A stretch of DNA of 64,000 nucleotides from Chamaecyparis obtusa. Its lineage: Eukaryota; Streptophyta; Pinopsida; Cupressales; Cupressaceae. The stretch is from contig BSBK01001294.1 of the NCBI GenBank assembly GCA_027943335.1, positions 1,410,001 to 1,474,000 on the forward strand, written 5' to 3'. Below are positions 32,501 through 40,904 of the stretch, piece after piece (within the stretch, counting starts at the first letter, position 1; every line of letters begins with the position of its first letter). A program made the translations under genes and the position numbers. The notes beneath the pieces were generated by a model. That model searched no databases and had not been told where the DNA came from. It saw only the letters and a list, made by a program, of their open reading frames with translations.

Positions 32501-33176
32501 AAAGTATAAACGAATGTGCAAATGTATTTTGAAAAAGATCAAATATATTAAAATCTAACTCAAGAATCTCCAAATACCACCACAAATCTTCTTCAAAGTA
32601 CAAACATGTTACATATGGTTATGAAAGTGGTCTAACCTCTATCAAAAAATGGAAAAAAGAAGAAAAAGATCGATATATATTATATAATAATTGAAATACA
32701 CCAAGAGTAACAAGGCAAGCACTGGAAAGAATGACATGCCTGATAATGTTCACTGTGACGAGCATAGCTAATGATTAACCACAAAATTATAGCATCTACG
32801 ATGATTAATACAGTGCTGAGCAAACAACATAAATAGCTGCAGAAGTATTAATAAGGTGCCTAGTTGGATTTGCCTGCATCACATGTGAGGCATACTTCAC
32901 ATTGTTTTACTTGGCATACTTTCTCATAACGTCCCAAGTCCAAAATCACATAACATAATGAAGGAGACATAACTTGATTTCATTGTTTTTCTTAAAGACA
33001 CCAAATTGAGGGGAAATGGCAGAAGTCAAGCAATCAAAAGTTACTCCAGAAATAAAAGTCAGAACCTGTTAATATCAGCAATTAAAGGTGTTGCGTAGAC
33101 GCTGGAGCTTACTTCTGCCTGCCACCTCAACTCCACATTCTTGGAGCACTGTGTATTAAGCAACGCATCCTCATCT
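2326..33176 (-). CDS. DEX1: DEX1 (DEFECTIVE IN EXINE FORMATION 1) orthologue, eight internal exons
   Basis: The minus strand encodes a protein matching plant DEX1 along its length. The exons, in order of transcription, are 33066-33176, 32008-32090, 31690-31807, 31405-31565, 20072-20673, 19870-19940, 19020-19276 and 2326-2507. All junction phases agree and the total is 1585 nt. Visible hallmarks are the conserved start [15 protein letters not shown]/calcium-loop-like repeats ([24 protein letters not shown]), an acidic N-glycosylation-rich central exon and the [12 protein letters not shown] block. In Arabidopsis DEX1 is an endomembrane/plasma-membrane protein with a signal peptide and a C-terminal membrane helix, needed for primexine and pollen-wall patterning. 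The signal-peptide exon and the C-terminal third are absent, so the gene continues beyond both sides or exon 1 lies unrecognised above 33176. No stop or frameshift is seen, so it is probably functional. Confidence 0.95.
2508..3700. other. Start of 16.5-kb DEX1 intron, nothing recognised
   Basis: AT-rich sequence with short unrelated open frames. No protein similarity is recognised. The stretch just below 3700 may be the internal region of an element whose LTR candidate lies at 3714-4602. Confidence 0.4.
3714..4602 (-). repeat. Candidate LTR, minus orientation
   Basis: Read on the minus strand it starts TGTCATGTCCCC, contains a TATA-like ATAAATAG near 4190 and is followed at 3702-3713 by ATATCAGAGCC, close to the usual primer-binding site. 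No second copy is present, so both ends are tentative. Confidence 0.35.
4303..4480. repeat. Degenerate minisatellite, GTAGGCTC units
   Basis: About ten imperfect repeats of a 15-24-bp unit built on ACTGGATGTAGGCTC, some extended by CACTACA. It lies in what may be the U3 part of the LTR candidate 3714-4602. Confidence 0.75.
4603..7088. other. Intron sequence, pyrimidine-rich in part
   Basis: No coding sequence recognised. Around 5820-6340 the plus strand is T/C rich with a short GTAT microsatellite near 6056. A decayed hammerhead-like copy sits at 6363-6405. Confidence 0.4.
6363..6405 (+). ncRNA. Decayed copy of the hammerhead-like motif
   Basis: It has the same order as the motif at 2200-2242, with CATC/GATG flanks, a GGATCA/TGATCC hairpin and CGTT retained. 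The core is damaged: CTAATGG instead of CTGATGA and CAAA instead of GAAA. It would not be expected to cleave. Confidence 0.5.
7089..8345 (-). pseudogene. hAT transposase remnant, C-terminal half (BED/DUF659 clade)
   Basis: The minus strand carries consecutive blocks typical of plant DUF659-type hAT transposases: [52 protein letters not shown], a [17 protein letters not shown] block, [12 protein letters not shown], then an [25 protein letters not shown] dimerisation block near 7340-7430 and an Asp-rich tail to 7089. It is split by stops and frameshifts, and the N-terminal half (BED finger, first catalytic region) is missing where the Tat LTR begins. The same family occurs at 36219, 40905 and 60010. 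A pseudogene, not a host gene. Confidence 0.8.
8487..9872 (-). repeat. Putative 3' LTR of the Tat element
   Basis: On the minus strand it starts TGTATCGTC right after the purine tract and could end CTGTACA at 8487. It contains a TATA box and GTCGACC-type repeats at 8571-8640 and 9476-9538. The lower end is set only by the terminal TGTA/TACA match and by where the hAT sequence resumes. Confidence 0.45.
9258..9267 (-). promoter_or_regulatory. TATA box in Tat LTR
   Basis: CTATATAAAG on the minus strand, about 600 bp into the LTR, a plausible core promoter for element transcription with R starting near 9230. Confidence 0.5.
9873..9890 (-). other. Polypurine tract of Tat element
   Basis: Minus strand GCTAAAGTGGGGGCTAAA abuts the proposed LTR start TGTATCG, the expected arrangement for plus-strand priming. 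Confidence 0.5.
10481..10558 (+). pseudogene. PMD gene exon 1
   Basis: 26 codons beginning [17 protein letters not shown], basic, ending on a codon boundary at a consensus donor GAG|GTGAGT. The ATG was chosen because it is the first in the frame that joins exon 2 in phase. Confidence 0.6.
10608..10790 (+). repeat. GGTCGACC minisatellite in PMD intron 1
   Basis: About nine units of roughly 21 bp with core GGTCGACCCTGACCCAG. Each unit combines a palindrome GGTCGACC with a second GGTC half-site. The same unit recurs in the proposed LTR (8571-8640, 9476-9538). Confidence 0.85.
10832..10877 (+). repeat. Tandem duplication of the intron 1 splice acceptor
   Basis: A 23-bp unit TTGTTTGTGCTTACAGGACA plus three bases is repeated once (10832-10854, 10855-10877; one mismatch), giving two identical TTACAG acceptors. 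Only the second keeps the reading frame. Confidence 0.85.
10871..12368 (+). pseudogene. PMD gene exon 2 with the PMD domain
   Basis: Starts after GTGCTTACAG with [14 protein letters not shown], runs through the PMD core and ends at donor CCAG|GTATGA. There are three in-frame stops (11003, 11708, 12005). The acidic and then Arg/Pro-rich tail (from about 12050) is open to the donor. Confidence 0.7.
12519..13023. other. Spacer between PMD gene and integrase
   Basis: The first part is still fairly open in the PMD frame and may be its 3' end; 12790-13023 is AT-rich with nothing recognised. Confidence 0.4.
13024..14529 (-). pseudogene. Tat integrase
   Basis: It has an HHCC zinc domain (HSGSCGGH ... 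CPQCQQH), a catalytic core with Asp in WGFDLIG, Asp in VSDNGTSF and Glu in NGQAEASN, then a GPY-type tail (WLGPFVF ... LKRYYP). The frame is the same as RT upstream. One TAG stop at 13264-13266 separates core from tail and another at 14530-14532 separates it from the second RNase H. No frameshift. The enzyme would insert element cDNA into chromosomes; the stops make it inactive. Confidence 0.9.
14530..14898 (-). pseudogene. Tat second (archaeal-type) RNase H
   Basis: The blocks [34 protein letters not shown] and [19 protein letters not shown] give the D...E...D catalytic set of an archaeal-type RNase H. It lies between the normal RT/RNase H and integrase, in the same frame. This second domain defines the Tat lineage. 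It is bounded by TAG stops at 14899 and 14530. Confidence 0.88.
14899..16640 (-). pseudogene. Tat reverse transcriptase and first RNase H
   Basis: 485 codons (16353-14899) are open: RT with [36 protein letters not shown] and the YVDD catalytic box, then a first RNase H whose usual catalytic Asp is replaced ([10 protein letters not shown]), as is common in Tat elements. Upstream to about 16640 the frame continues as a protease-RT linker with one TGA at 16420-16422. Similarity ends at 16640, so protease and gag are lost. Confidence 0.9.
16641..19019. other. Remainder of 16.5-kb DEX1 intron
   Basis: No coding or repeat structure recognised. The sequence is AT-rich and low-copy looking, with short open frames only. 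Confidence 0.4.
19020..19276 (-). CDS. DEX1: DEX1 exon g
   Basis: The exon encodes YYDN, a short variable piece, then [40 protein letters not shown] and [16 protein letters not shown], ending in DHHG. This is the best conserved part of DEX1. The acceptor is TTGACAG and the donor CACG|GTAATA. The intron after it is 16.5 kb and holds the hAT and Tat/PMD elements. Confidence 0.95.
19870..19940 (-). CDS. DEX1: DEX1 exon f
   Basis: This short 71-nt exon encodes [20 protein letters not shown] and then FDR plus two bases of Glu. It is an FG-GAP/calcium-loop repeat. The acceptor is TTTCAG. The donor GTAAGG was chosen over an overlapping GTGAGT because only it restores the conserved Glu-Tyr-Tyr-Asp at the junction. 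Confidence 0.93.
20072..20673 (-). CDS. DEX1: DEX1 exon e, acidic variable region
   Basis: This is the longest exon (602 nt, about 200 codons). It is Ser/Asn/Thr rich with many N-x-S/T sequons, then strongly acidic ([30 protein letters not shown]) and ends at VDSHILSTP. The middle is variable between plants while the acidic tail and DDYVDE/WGDEDW motifs are conserved in DEX1. The acceptor is GTGCAG and the donor CCA|GTAAGT, ending on a codon boundary. Confidence 0.95.
20674..22711. repeat. DEX1 intron with diverged tandem duplications
   Basis: A block near 20988-21297 is repeated at about 21391-21690 (shared GAGATCAAAGCCTTATCT and GGCATTACATGCA). A shorter piece of about 140 bp (TCCTATATGCTTAAAGATTC ... 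AGAACCAAAACAATCTTAT) recurs at roughly 21154, 21299, 21558, 21694 and 21833. No coding content. Confidence 0.7.
22712..23110 (+). pseudogene. Chromovirus-type gypsy integrase tail with chromodomain, fragment
   Basis: The plus strand, in shifting frames, gives [14 protein letters not shown], then [19 protein letters not shown] (the integrase C-terminal motif of plant chromoviruses) and LVKWKNKS followed by DSTLLAP, a degraded chromodomain. Several stops and frameshifts are present, and no RT or LTR can be assigned to it. An old remnant inside the DEX1 intron. Confidence 0.7.
23111..24383. other. Intron sequence, C-rich patch
   Basis: Nothing coding recognised. A C-rich patch lies at about 23930-24070. 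The first part may be the 3' tail of the chromovirus fragment. Confidence 0.35.
24384..24552 (+). repeat. 5' LTR of old copia
   Basis: 169 bp, TATTAG...ATACA, followed by the primer-binding site at 24556-24568. Confidence 0.8.
25365..27944 (+). pseudogene. Copia gag, protease and integrase, degraded
   Basis: Gag (UBN2 type) includes [20 protein letters not shown] and [13 protein letters not shown] zinc knuckle near 26090 has lost its first Cys and its His ([13 protein letters not shown]). A pre-integrase block ([28 protein letters not shown]), integrase core pieces ([38 protein letters not shown]) and the following linker are spread over several frames with many stops. It ends where the solo LTR at 27945 was inserted. 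Confidence 0.85.
27945..29217. mobile_element. Solo LTR-like insertion inside the copia element
   Basis: 1273 bp with inverted ends TGATGCAGG and CCTGCGTCA interrupt the copia reading exactly between AAGAACAA and TGGGTTCTG. Flanks ATTGG and CTTGG match at 4 of 5 bases as a target duplication. No open frame of note. A solo LTR left by recombination is the simplest reading; the family is unknown to me. Confidence 0.65.
29218..30193 (+). pseudogene. Copia RT and truncated RNase H, degraded
   Basis: RT resumes directly after the solo LTR with [19 protein letters not shown], then [17 protein letters not shown] and a [10 protein letters not shown] catalytic box near 29700. RNase H breaks off after [11 protein letters not shown] and the sequence jumps to the last few residues (ILTKSL-like), so most of RNase H is deleted. 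Multiple stops. Confidence 0.82.
30194..30355 (+). repeat. 3' LTR of old copia
   Basis: 162 bp, same ends as the 5' copy, preceded by a purine tract at 30184-30193. Confidence 0.8.
30356..31404. other. End of 10.7-kb DEX1 intron
   Basis: AT-rich, no coding sequence recognised; leads into the acceptor side of exon d in reverse. Confidence 0.45.
31405..31565 (-). CDS. DEX1: DEX1 exon d
   Basis: The exon encodes [20 protein letters not shown] followed by [20 protein letters not shown], which aligns with the conserved HPDVHDD block of DEX1. The acceptor is GCAAAAAG and the donor CCG|GTAAGT. It is followed by a 10.7-kb intron that contains the copia element 24384-30355. Confidence 0.94.
31690..31807 (-). 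CDS. DEX1: DEX1 exon c
   Basis: The exon encodes a WPVFHQS-like start, a [13 protein letters not shown] calcium-loop/FG-GAP repeat and EVLFFR at the end. The acceptor is CTTGTAG and the donor CAG|GTACTG. It ends with two bases of the Arg codon. The next intron is only 124 bp. Confidence 0.94.
32008..32090 (-). CDS. DEX1: DEX1 exon b with GC donor
   Basis: The exon encodes [19 protein letters not shown] and then [10 protein letters not shown], very close to Arabidopsis DEX1. The acceptor is TTTGCAG. The donor reads CAG|GCATGT, a GC-AG intron: no GT donor keeps the phase, while the GC junction gives the conserved Pro-Gly-Trp across the splice. Confidence 0.93.
33066..33176 (-). CDS. DEX1: DEX1 exon a (first exon seen here)
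   Basis: The exon encodes [18 protein letters not shown] followed by the [13 protein letters not shown] segment, the first FG-GAP-like repeat. The acceptor is TTGCAG and the donor CAG|GTTCTG. It starts with the last base of an Ile codon and ends with two bases of Ser, completed by the next exon. A second AG two bases downstream would break the phase, so the first AG was chosen. Confidence 0.93.
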
Positions 33177-34125
33177 CTGCAAATCAGAAAAATGGGATAA
33201 AATGAGTCAAGATCAAGCAAGTTTGCACTTTCTGTAATCACTTTCACATATCCTTCCTAGAACTAAATTTATAACTTTCCATCCTTAAAAATATATCCCC
33301 ACTGGAATGGGTTCTGCAAGCCTCTCTTGGTATTTATATCCAGATTATTTTTTTAGGTTCTTGTGAATTCAAAATGGGAATAATTCTTAAGTTTGTTATC
33401 TGAGAAAATGCATGAGATTATTACTTGAGAAAAAAATAAATAATGATGGACTAGATTCAGTGATTCGGACAAATGAAAGTTAACAAAAGAAGTAGCTGAT
33501 GTCAATGGCATTCTAACTTGTGTGAAACAAACTATGATAATAATTTAAAAAGCGTGTTATCAGTATGGACTTGAGTAATCAGCACAGAAGAGCTCTATCA
33601 CCAACTATCCCAATTTACAATGATCACTCCAATACCAATACTCACTTGCCACCTGTGATTTTATTCAAGTAAAATCATGTTATTTGTATATAACAAATAC
33701 AACAAAAAATTACATTGCCAATGTCATCATATATTTGCAAGAGTCAGCCCCCACCATCGGAATCCTTCATTCATAGGACAGCAAGTCTATTTATGGTCCC
33801 CTATTGATTCTTCCCATGTGATTTTCCCCTTATGATCAGGTGATCCAAAGGGAATAACAGAAAGATTCTAAAACAGGCACCTCACAAGGGCATTAGGCCC
33901 TACTTGGTGATCACTTACTAAAATGTTCTTCCAGCACCGAATCGTACAGATTCATAAAGCATTTGTAAGATTGTGTATTTATGTGATGTGATGATTATAT
34001 TTCGGTGTTTCAATATGATATATCATATTATGAATCAAGTGTTTTCCATCCTCATTCTGAATACAGTCAAGTATCAAAACTAGTAGCATGCTCATACACT
34101 AAAAATATGCATATTCTACTGTTGT
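33177..34125. other. Sequence upstream of first DEX1 exon seen
   Basis: Most likely DEX1 intron 1. No signal-peptide exon was recognised here or in the rest of the window. Confidence 0.4.
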
Positions 34126-34142
34126 AATAATAAAGATGCAAG

Positions 34143-34319
34143 GGGATAACCTTGTGGTGTAGTGGTTTGTTGGTTGCACTGTTAATGGTGCAACCAAGGT
34201 TCAAACCCCCGCTTGACTCAAATGGTGTTAATGCTGATTTGGGATCGGAAGTAGGCCCAAATACCACTATTTAGCTACCAAAATAATAATAATAATAATA
34301 ATAATAATAAAGATGCAAG
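34143..34319 (+). mobile_element. tRNA-derived SINE
   Basis: It has an internal Pol III promoter: A box TGGTGTAGTGG (34155-34165) and B box GGTTCAAACCC (34198-34208), spaced like a tRNA gene. A short body ends in an (AAT)n tail (34282-34310). The sequence TAATAAAGATGCAAG just before it (34128-34142) is repeated after the tail (34305-34319), a target-site duplication of about 15-17 bp. It has the size and parts of a plant SINE; no tRNA acceptor stem, so not a working tRNA gene. Confidence 0.78.
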
Positions 34320-36218
34320 AGTCCGCCTCTCAAGAGATGGGGATGTAATCAGATAGTCAAATAAAAAGGTGGTAATTATAAATGAAGGAGCGGGATACTC
34401 CAAAAGAGTGTTTGATTAGCGGAGGCCACAAATACACCATCAATAATAATGAGAGTTCAAGGTTGTCCTGGCCAAAGACACTGGGGCTTTCTGTTATTGA
34501 TTATTCAAGCATGCAAAGTCATAAGCAAGCCTTAAACTTTCTCAGCCTCCATACTCCTCATCTTGGGATTAACAATCATAGGGTCTTGAGTACTTTTCTT
34601 GCCTCGGCTTCTGTTTAAGAAGCTCCGCAACTTTACCAATGGCTTCATTCACTAGTGGTAGCGGTAGGCAGAGGCAACACTATGACTGTGGTATAGCTTA
34701 GGTAATGGGGAACTTCATCTACTACCTAGAGAAGAACTTCCCCAACCCTAATCTTCAAATTTGGGTTATGTGGAAATGGGAATTGGCTAAGGAATTGGAT
34801 GGCTTGCCATGTGTAGGCATCTAAGAAGCAATGACAACGGCTCTTGCTCAATTCCTAGGGAATCCCTAAGCAGGCACAATGTATTTGATACTACTAAATC
34901 CTTAGGCTATGCCTCATTGTTTTTGTTGGCAGCACGAACATATCCAACACATGAGGATATAGATGGATGAACAATCAAGCGAACATAGTCAATTGCTATT
35001 TGGAGCACTTCCATCACATCAAAGAAGGGTAAGCCGAAATCAGCCACATGATCAAAAAAATCACAAAGCTAAACCTCTATCTTGATGCTTGAGCGGGTGA
35101 TTTATCTTATTGTGAGGTTTTGGAGATAGACCTGGCTGAAGTGCCTCCCCTTGCTAAATTTGCAATATGTGTTAAAAGCAATGTACCACGAGGATGTGGT
35201 CTTCCCCACAATCTCCACATTTCCTAGATTGGGACGTGAGGACTTGGAGGGGACATCCCCCTGCCAACCCAACACCAGCTCCATTGTCCTGAGGATGTTT
35301 TTGAGATGTCTCCCTCTTGAAGGGGATGTTTCTCAGATGTCCCCTTTTCAAGGAAGTTCCAAGGGATGCCAAAATGTCCCTGAGAAGTTTGAGGGACTCC
35401 CACAAGTCCCTCAAATATCTCTTGGACAACCACACATATCCCAAGACGTATGCATAAAAAAAAGTAATCTAAGATTTAAAAAGATAATAAAAACAATTGA
35501 AATGCATGCCCAAATCTGAACCCTTATGTCCTTTGGGCCCCACCTAAACCCTAAATACTATAAATTCACCTTCTAGCTTCATTTCAACTCATTGCAAGTC
35601 ATCAACAAGTTCTAAGCAATGAGAGTGAGAGTGAAGAGCAAGAAGAGGAGCAACACCAACTCAAAGGATTGAAAGCATTTTTCAAGCCTCATGTTAGGTT
35701 TTCAATTCATTATTTTTCAATAACTGGTTATTTTTTTAAATTAGTTTCTTTCATTACAAATTGAAATACTAGTTTACATTGTTAATTGTAATTTGTTGCA
35801 AATTTTCAATTTTTAATTTTTAATTCAATAGTTTAGTTTTGCAAATGATACAATGAATAATATTAATGAATCATGATCAAATTTTAAATATTTTAATTAT
35901 ATAAAAGCAAGCTATTATATTTTATTTTTTAAATTTTATATGTTAAATTCTTTTATTTTGTCAAATTAGGTTTATAACTTTTGTGCATCCTCTGCTTCTG
36001 TGCTTTGGTTTTTTTTTCCTACATTTTGTTTTACAAATGAACTCTCTTGTTTTGTTTTAAAGTTTTTGTTTTATTTTCATTCTTCTAAAAATCCATAACA
36101 CATGCTTAATTTCTAAAATGAGTTAAGTTGTATATATATATATATTTTTTTTTGTTTTCACTCTATTCAATTATTTGAATGTGTTGTTTATTTGTTGTCT
36201 TGACTCTTAAGTATTAGA
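34320..36218. other. Intergenic or intronic sequence
   Basis: A 122-codon open frame at 35151-35519 overlaps degenerate GATGTCCC-type repeats and resembles no known protein. 35700-36180 is AT-rich with a TA microsatellite near 36131. Confidence 0.4.
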
Positions 36219-38616
36219 ATGGCATTTGGTTCTAGCTCCATGAGTTGACCACACTTCAAAATAGACCCAAACTATCCCCATTCGAAAATATGTTGAAATG
36301 GTACAGCGACTTTGAGGTGGTGAGGGTTATGTTTGGATTTGTAGTGAATGTAATGTTACATATTTGTGCTCATACAATAGACTGAAAGGCTATTTGTGTA
36401 AGATCCCTAGACAAGACATCAAATTTTTCCCAAGAAAAGATGGTAACAACACTCCAAACTTACAAATCTTGGCATATATTGATGAGGAAGAAAAAGCAAA
36501 TCAAATAGCAAGTCGTAAATCACATCATCCTTTGTTAAGAAAGGATTTTGAGGAATGAAGCCTACTCTTCTGCCTTCTAATTTTCAGCCTATGGAAAACC
36601 GTCCATTTTTTTCCACACCTAAACGACAAACTATGGCCTATACACATAAGAGATCAAATGAACCATACCAAATAGCATTTCATAACAAATCTCTCGAGAT
36701 TGTGAATCAACACATAGCGAGATGTGTCTATGCAAATGGATAGGCATTCAATGTTGTGCGCTCACCATATTGGCAATAAATGGTGAAAGCAATTACTAAG
36801 GCAGCAAAAGGGTACAAGGGCCTCACTTCTAAGAAGATGCATAGCACCTTATTGGAAAAGGAGATGAGATTTGTAGAGAGTTCTTGAGGCCCATAAGCAA
36901 TAAGTGGGCCAAAATAGGAATGTCCATCATTTGCAATGGATGGAAAGATGCAAAAAATAAGCTATTAATCAATGTTGTTACAATGTTCCCTAAAGAGGCA
37001 TTTTTTTAGCACAATGGATTGTGAAGGGGAGGTGAAGGATGGTGCATTTATTGCTAACATTCTTTATCAATCCATTGAGAAACTAGACCCTCGAAATGTT
37101 GTACAAGTTACAACAGACAATGCCAAGAATTATAGAGCAATTGGGTTATTGGTTGGGGGTGTTGTTCACAAATGTTTTAGACACTGTGTTGTCCGCTCCC
37201 TCAACCTTGTTCTACAAAAATTTGGCACCAAAATTGATTGGATCAAACAGGTGTATGCTAAGGCAAAACAAATCCAAATGTTCGTCACCTACCACTATAT
37301 TTCACAAAGCATGTTTAGAATATTCTCAAAATTGGAGTTGTTGAAGGTAAGCTAACTATGTTTCACTTTGGTAAACTTTTTAATTTTAGTTTAGTTTAAT
37401 TTTTTGTAAATCTTTTTTTATTGTAATTTTCAAATAGGTTGTTGAGACTCATTTTGCCTCCAACACAATTTTGTTATATCAAATGGTGACGGTTTGTCAA
37501 GCAGTTTCTAACATGGTCATCAACCTAAATTGGTCCACATGAAGGCAATCTAGCACTACAAGGGCAGCAAAGGTTTAAGTAAGTGATCCAAGATGACATT
37601 TGGCAGAATCATGTTGAGTATCTCCACAAATTCAATGAGCCCATATTGAGCATTTTGAGATATGTGATGGGATCAACTCAAAGATTGAGAAGATGAGAAA
37701 GCCATCATAAATGCAAAAGAACAAGATCCTAAAGAAAATTTCTTAAAACAACAATACAAAATCAATTAAGAAAGTTGGAACAAGTGACCATCCATTACAT
37801 CTTCTTGTCATTGCATTGGGTCTCAAATATAATAGTGATGATCTCTTTTTTGTGTCAACAAGAGTTGAATATTTGAGATGACATCCTTTTTGTGTCAACA
37901 AGAGTTGCGCCATATACAAATGTTAAAGTCAAACAATGGTGCAAGGCAGCACTTTACAGTGCGATGTACAATAAGCTTTGAGCTTATAGATTTTGCATGC
38001 TCTAGCTACTTCAATATTGATGGTCTTTAAGGCAAGTATAAGGTCGATGATCATAGTTGGCGGTACTTCCATGTCTAATCATTCACGCACCTACAACCTC
38101 TAGCGAACAAAATTTCATCACAAGTAATATACAAAAAGTATTTAATCTTTTTAAGTTCTATTTATATTTCAATTTTCTAATTTAATTTTTTTAATTTTGT
38201 AACTCTTCTCTCTACTTTTGTCTTCAGTTGCTAGTTCATCTTCATCTAAGAGGAATAGGAGCACGCACAATCCTTTCCACTCAGTATAGCACAATCAACT
38301 ACACTAAAACCAAGGACTTAGTGTATGTGCATTCAAACTTACAATTCCTTACACACAAACAAATTGGCTACAAGCAGAGGACACAAAGAAGAGGGATATT
38401 GAACTAGAGCATATTGACTTGGATGCTTCCATTACCCACTTTGTTGCACTTGATGTTGAGGATGACCCAACTAGCGAGCATGAGAGTGCCAATGGCACTA
38501 TTTGGGATATTATATTTTATCAATACCTATATCATTTAATATGGATGATGATGATGATGATGAAATTTTTGAAGACCCATATGATGATTTTTTACCAATG
38601 ATGGTTGAGTTTTGAC
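36219..38616 (+). pseudogene. hAT transposase pseudogene, nearly full length (BED, DUF659, hAT C-terminal)
   Basis: From ATG (36219) the blocks are a BED zinc finger (GEGYVWICSECNVTYLCSYN, with the expected His changed to Tyr), a linker, DUF659 (SPYWQ, KAAKGYKGLTSKKM, MDCEGEVKDGAFIANILYQS, VVQVTTDNAKNYRAIGLLVG, RHCVVRSLNLVLQKFGTKID), a conserved intron (37347-37437, AAG|GTAAGC to AATAG), further core sequence, a second likely intron ending CTTCAG near 38229, and an acidic tail. Many stops and frameshifts. The D...D...E catalytic set cannot be made in one frame. No terminal inverted repeats were found. Confidence 0.82.
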
Positions 38617-39230
38617 ACTTGACATTATTACTTTTTAACTTTAATAAATACCATAACATTCAGTTTGACTATTAATATGGTGGTTTTGTTTCTACAAAAT
38701 ATAAGATGATTTGTGTGGTGTATTTTGAACTTACTACTGCAAATATTTATATATTTCTGATTTTTATATATTTTTGAATGCATGAACAATTCAACCCATG
38801 AAAAAAATTGACTACACCCATGAACCCAAACCTGAACCAGTCCAATAACTTAGTCGCCATCTCTAACCATATACCCCGGACAACTCAAATTCTTACACAA
38901 TAAAACATGTTCAAGAGAAACTACCTGTTGATTGTTCCATATGCCACCAATCCTAAACAAATATCCCCAATATCTCGATTACCCTAGAATCACAAATTCA
39001 ATAAAACAGGGAATATAATATAGTTACAAATATAAATTTACCCAAAGAATGTAAAAGCAAGATAGATCCTTTTTGAGACCCTGCAATCATGTTAGACAAT
39101 TATTGAAGATACAATTCATAAAATCAACCATTACTAGGGTTCAAAAAAATATATGCCTACTCTTAATCATAACATATCTAATTTATTATTTGGGTACAAC
39201 CATAATGGAGCTTGGATAAGGAGAGATGAT
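38617..39230. other. AT-rich spacer
   Basis: Nothing recognised; an exon-like 59-bp stretch at 38925-38983 was considered and rejected. Confidence 0.4.
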
Positions 39231-39604
39231 AGGTGCTCGAAGCAATCCTCTACCTTAGGCCCAAGAACAGTTATTCCATCTCTCTTAGCCTCATGTGGCC
39301 TTCTGCCATCCATCCTTCACGAGGTGGTGTTACCTAGTGAGGAAGTCTATATCAGTTCTCCCTCTTCATGCCACCCTTTTTCACCCTCCTATGATAGAGA
39401 CTCCCTTGAATCCATCGCAACAATCGACCAAAGCAGAGGTTGGAGGGGAAACTACAATAAGGTGCCCAAAGCAATCCTCTACCCTAGGCTCAATAACGGA
39501 TATACCATCCCTCTTGGCCTCATGTGGCCTTTTGCCATCCACCATTCGTGAGGTGATGTATCTAGTGAGCAAGCCTGTAGTAGTTCTCCCTCCTTGTATT
39601 CTTA
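39231..39604. repeat. Imperfect direct repeat of about 145 bp
   Basis: Copy 1 (about 39231-39374) and copy 2 (about 39460-39604) share GCAATCCTCTACC, GCCTCATGTGGCCTT and AGTTCTCCCTC. Both strands have open frames over it, but no known domain is seen. Confidence 0.75.
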
Positions 39605-39719
39605 GCCTCACCTTGCCATGATTGATTGTTACTATTTGGAAATCTACATTATTTCTTATATCTAGTATATATGATGTTATGCATCAAATATATATTATTT
39701 GAGTTATTGCCTATATTAA

Positions 39720-40904
39720 TATGTAAGGAATTGTATGTCAAAAACACTAGTGGTGATATTCTTCTTCTTGTTGTCTATGTTGATAACCTAATTATCACTC
39801 GTAGTTCGACACTTTTGATCAATCAGATCAAACAAAGTTTATGTCAATCCTTTGACATGACAAACTTAGGACCTTTGCACTATTGTTTAGGTGTTGAAGT
39901 TTGGCAGATTGAAGGTACTGTCTTTTTATCTCAATCTAAGTATGCCAGCAGTCTGCTAGACAAGTTTTGAATGCAAGATTACAAACCTGCATCCACACCT
40001 ATGTTGAAAGGTTGAAAGTTGACAGCCAAATCATATTCACCTGTGGTAAATGAATCAACATTCAGGCAATTGGTAGGCAGTCTTATCTACTTTACTGCTA
40101 CTAGACCTAATCTCGGTTTTGTAGTGAGCTACATTTCATGCTTCATGATAGCCCCCAAGGGTGATCACTGGGTAGCAGCGAAGCCTCTGTTGCGTAATGT
40201 GAAAGGCATTTTTGACTTTGGTCTTCTGTAAAACAAAAGTCACGATCCTGGGCTTATTGGTTTTACAAATCCAAATTGGGCAGGTTCCGTTGATGACAAA
40301 ATCAACATTTGGGCATATTTTTAGTATGGGATTTGGTGTAGTCACATGGACTAGCAAGAAGCAGTAGGCAGTGGCTCTTTCCTCAACAAAAGTTGAGTAA
40401 CGAGGAATTGTTACTGCACCTTGTGAGGTAGTTGGCCTTCAAAGGATGCTTTTAGACATGCAGATGTCTCAAGTAAATCCTACTCCCCATTACTGTGGCA
40501 ATCAAGGTGTGCTCAAACTAGCCAAGAATCTAGCCTTCCACGAGAGAACCAAGCATGTTGAACTTCATTGTCACTTCATTCGGAAGCTGGCTGAAGACGG
40601 ATCAATTCAGTTGTTGTATGTTCCAACTTCAGACCAAACAACAGATATTCTCACCAGTCTCTAAGCCCAAACAAGTTTGTAAGATTTAGGGGGCAACTTG
40701 GTGTAGTTGATAGATTGACCATTAAGGGAGGGTATTAGAACAATATCTTTATTATTTATTATTAATGGTCATTATTGTAACTTAGTGTAAATATTTGTTA
40801 GTTTCTATTTTACGAATGTTTCGTTATAGAAACATTTGTTTTGTAATTCTTTAAATGATTGTTTGATCATTTCATCATTTCAGTCATTTTTTACCAAAAC
40901 AGAT
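39720..40904 (+). pseudogene. 5'-truncated copia fragment: RT end, RNase H, 3' LTR
   Basis: It starts abruptly inside RT (LYVKNTSGDILLLVVYVDN, with the usual second catalytic Asp changed to Asn) and continues through SLCQSFDMTNLGPLHYCLGV and a stop- and frameshift-ridden RNase H to about 40670. A purine tract AAGGGAGGG precedes an LTR beginning TATTAGAACAATA at 40733, of the same family as 24384-30355. The LTR end near 40900 is uncertain; hAT sequence follows at once. Confidence 0.8.

Noticed and set aside
34143..34270. Functional tRNA gene
   Set aside because: A and B boxes are present, but no acceptor stem or anticodon arm; tail and target duplication show a SINE.
35151..35519. 122-codon open frame as a gene
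   Set aside because: It overlaps degenerate repeats, shadows open frames on the other strand, and has no recognisable domain.
38925..38983. 59-bp minus-strand exon-like stretch with AG and GT borders as a missing DEX1 exon
   Set aside because: Its translation does not resemble the DEX1 N-terminus and there is no signal peptide; splice-like borders of this quality occur by chance.
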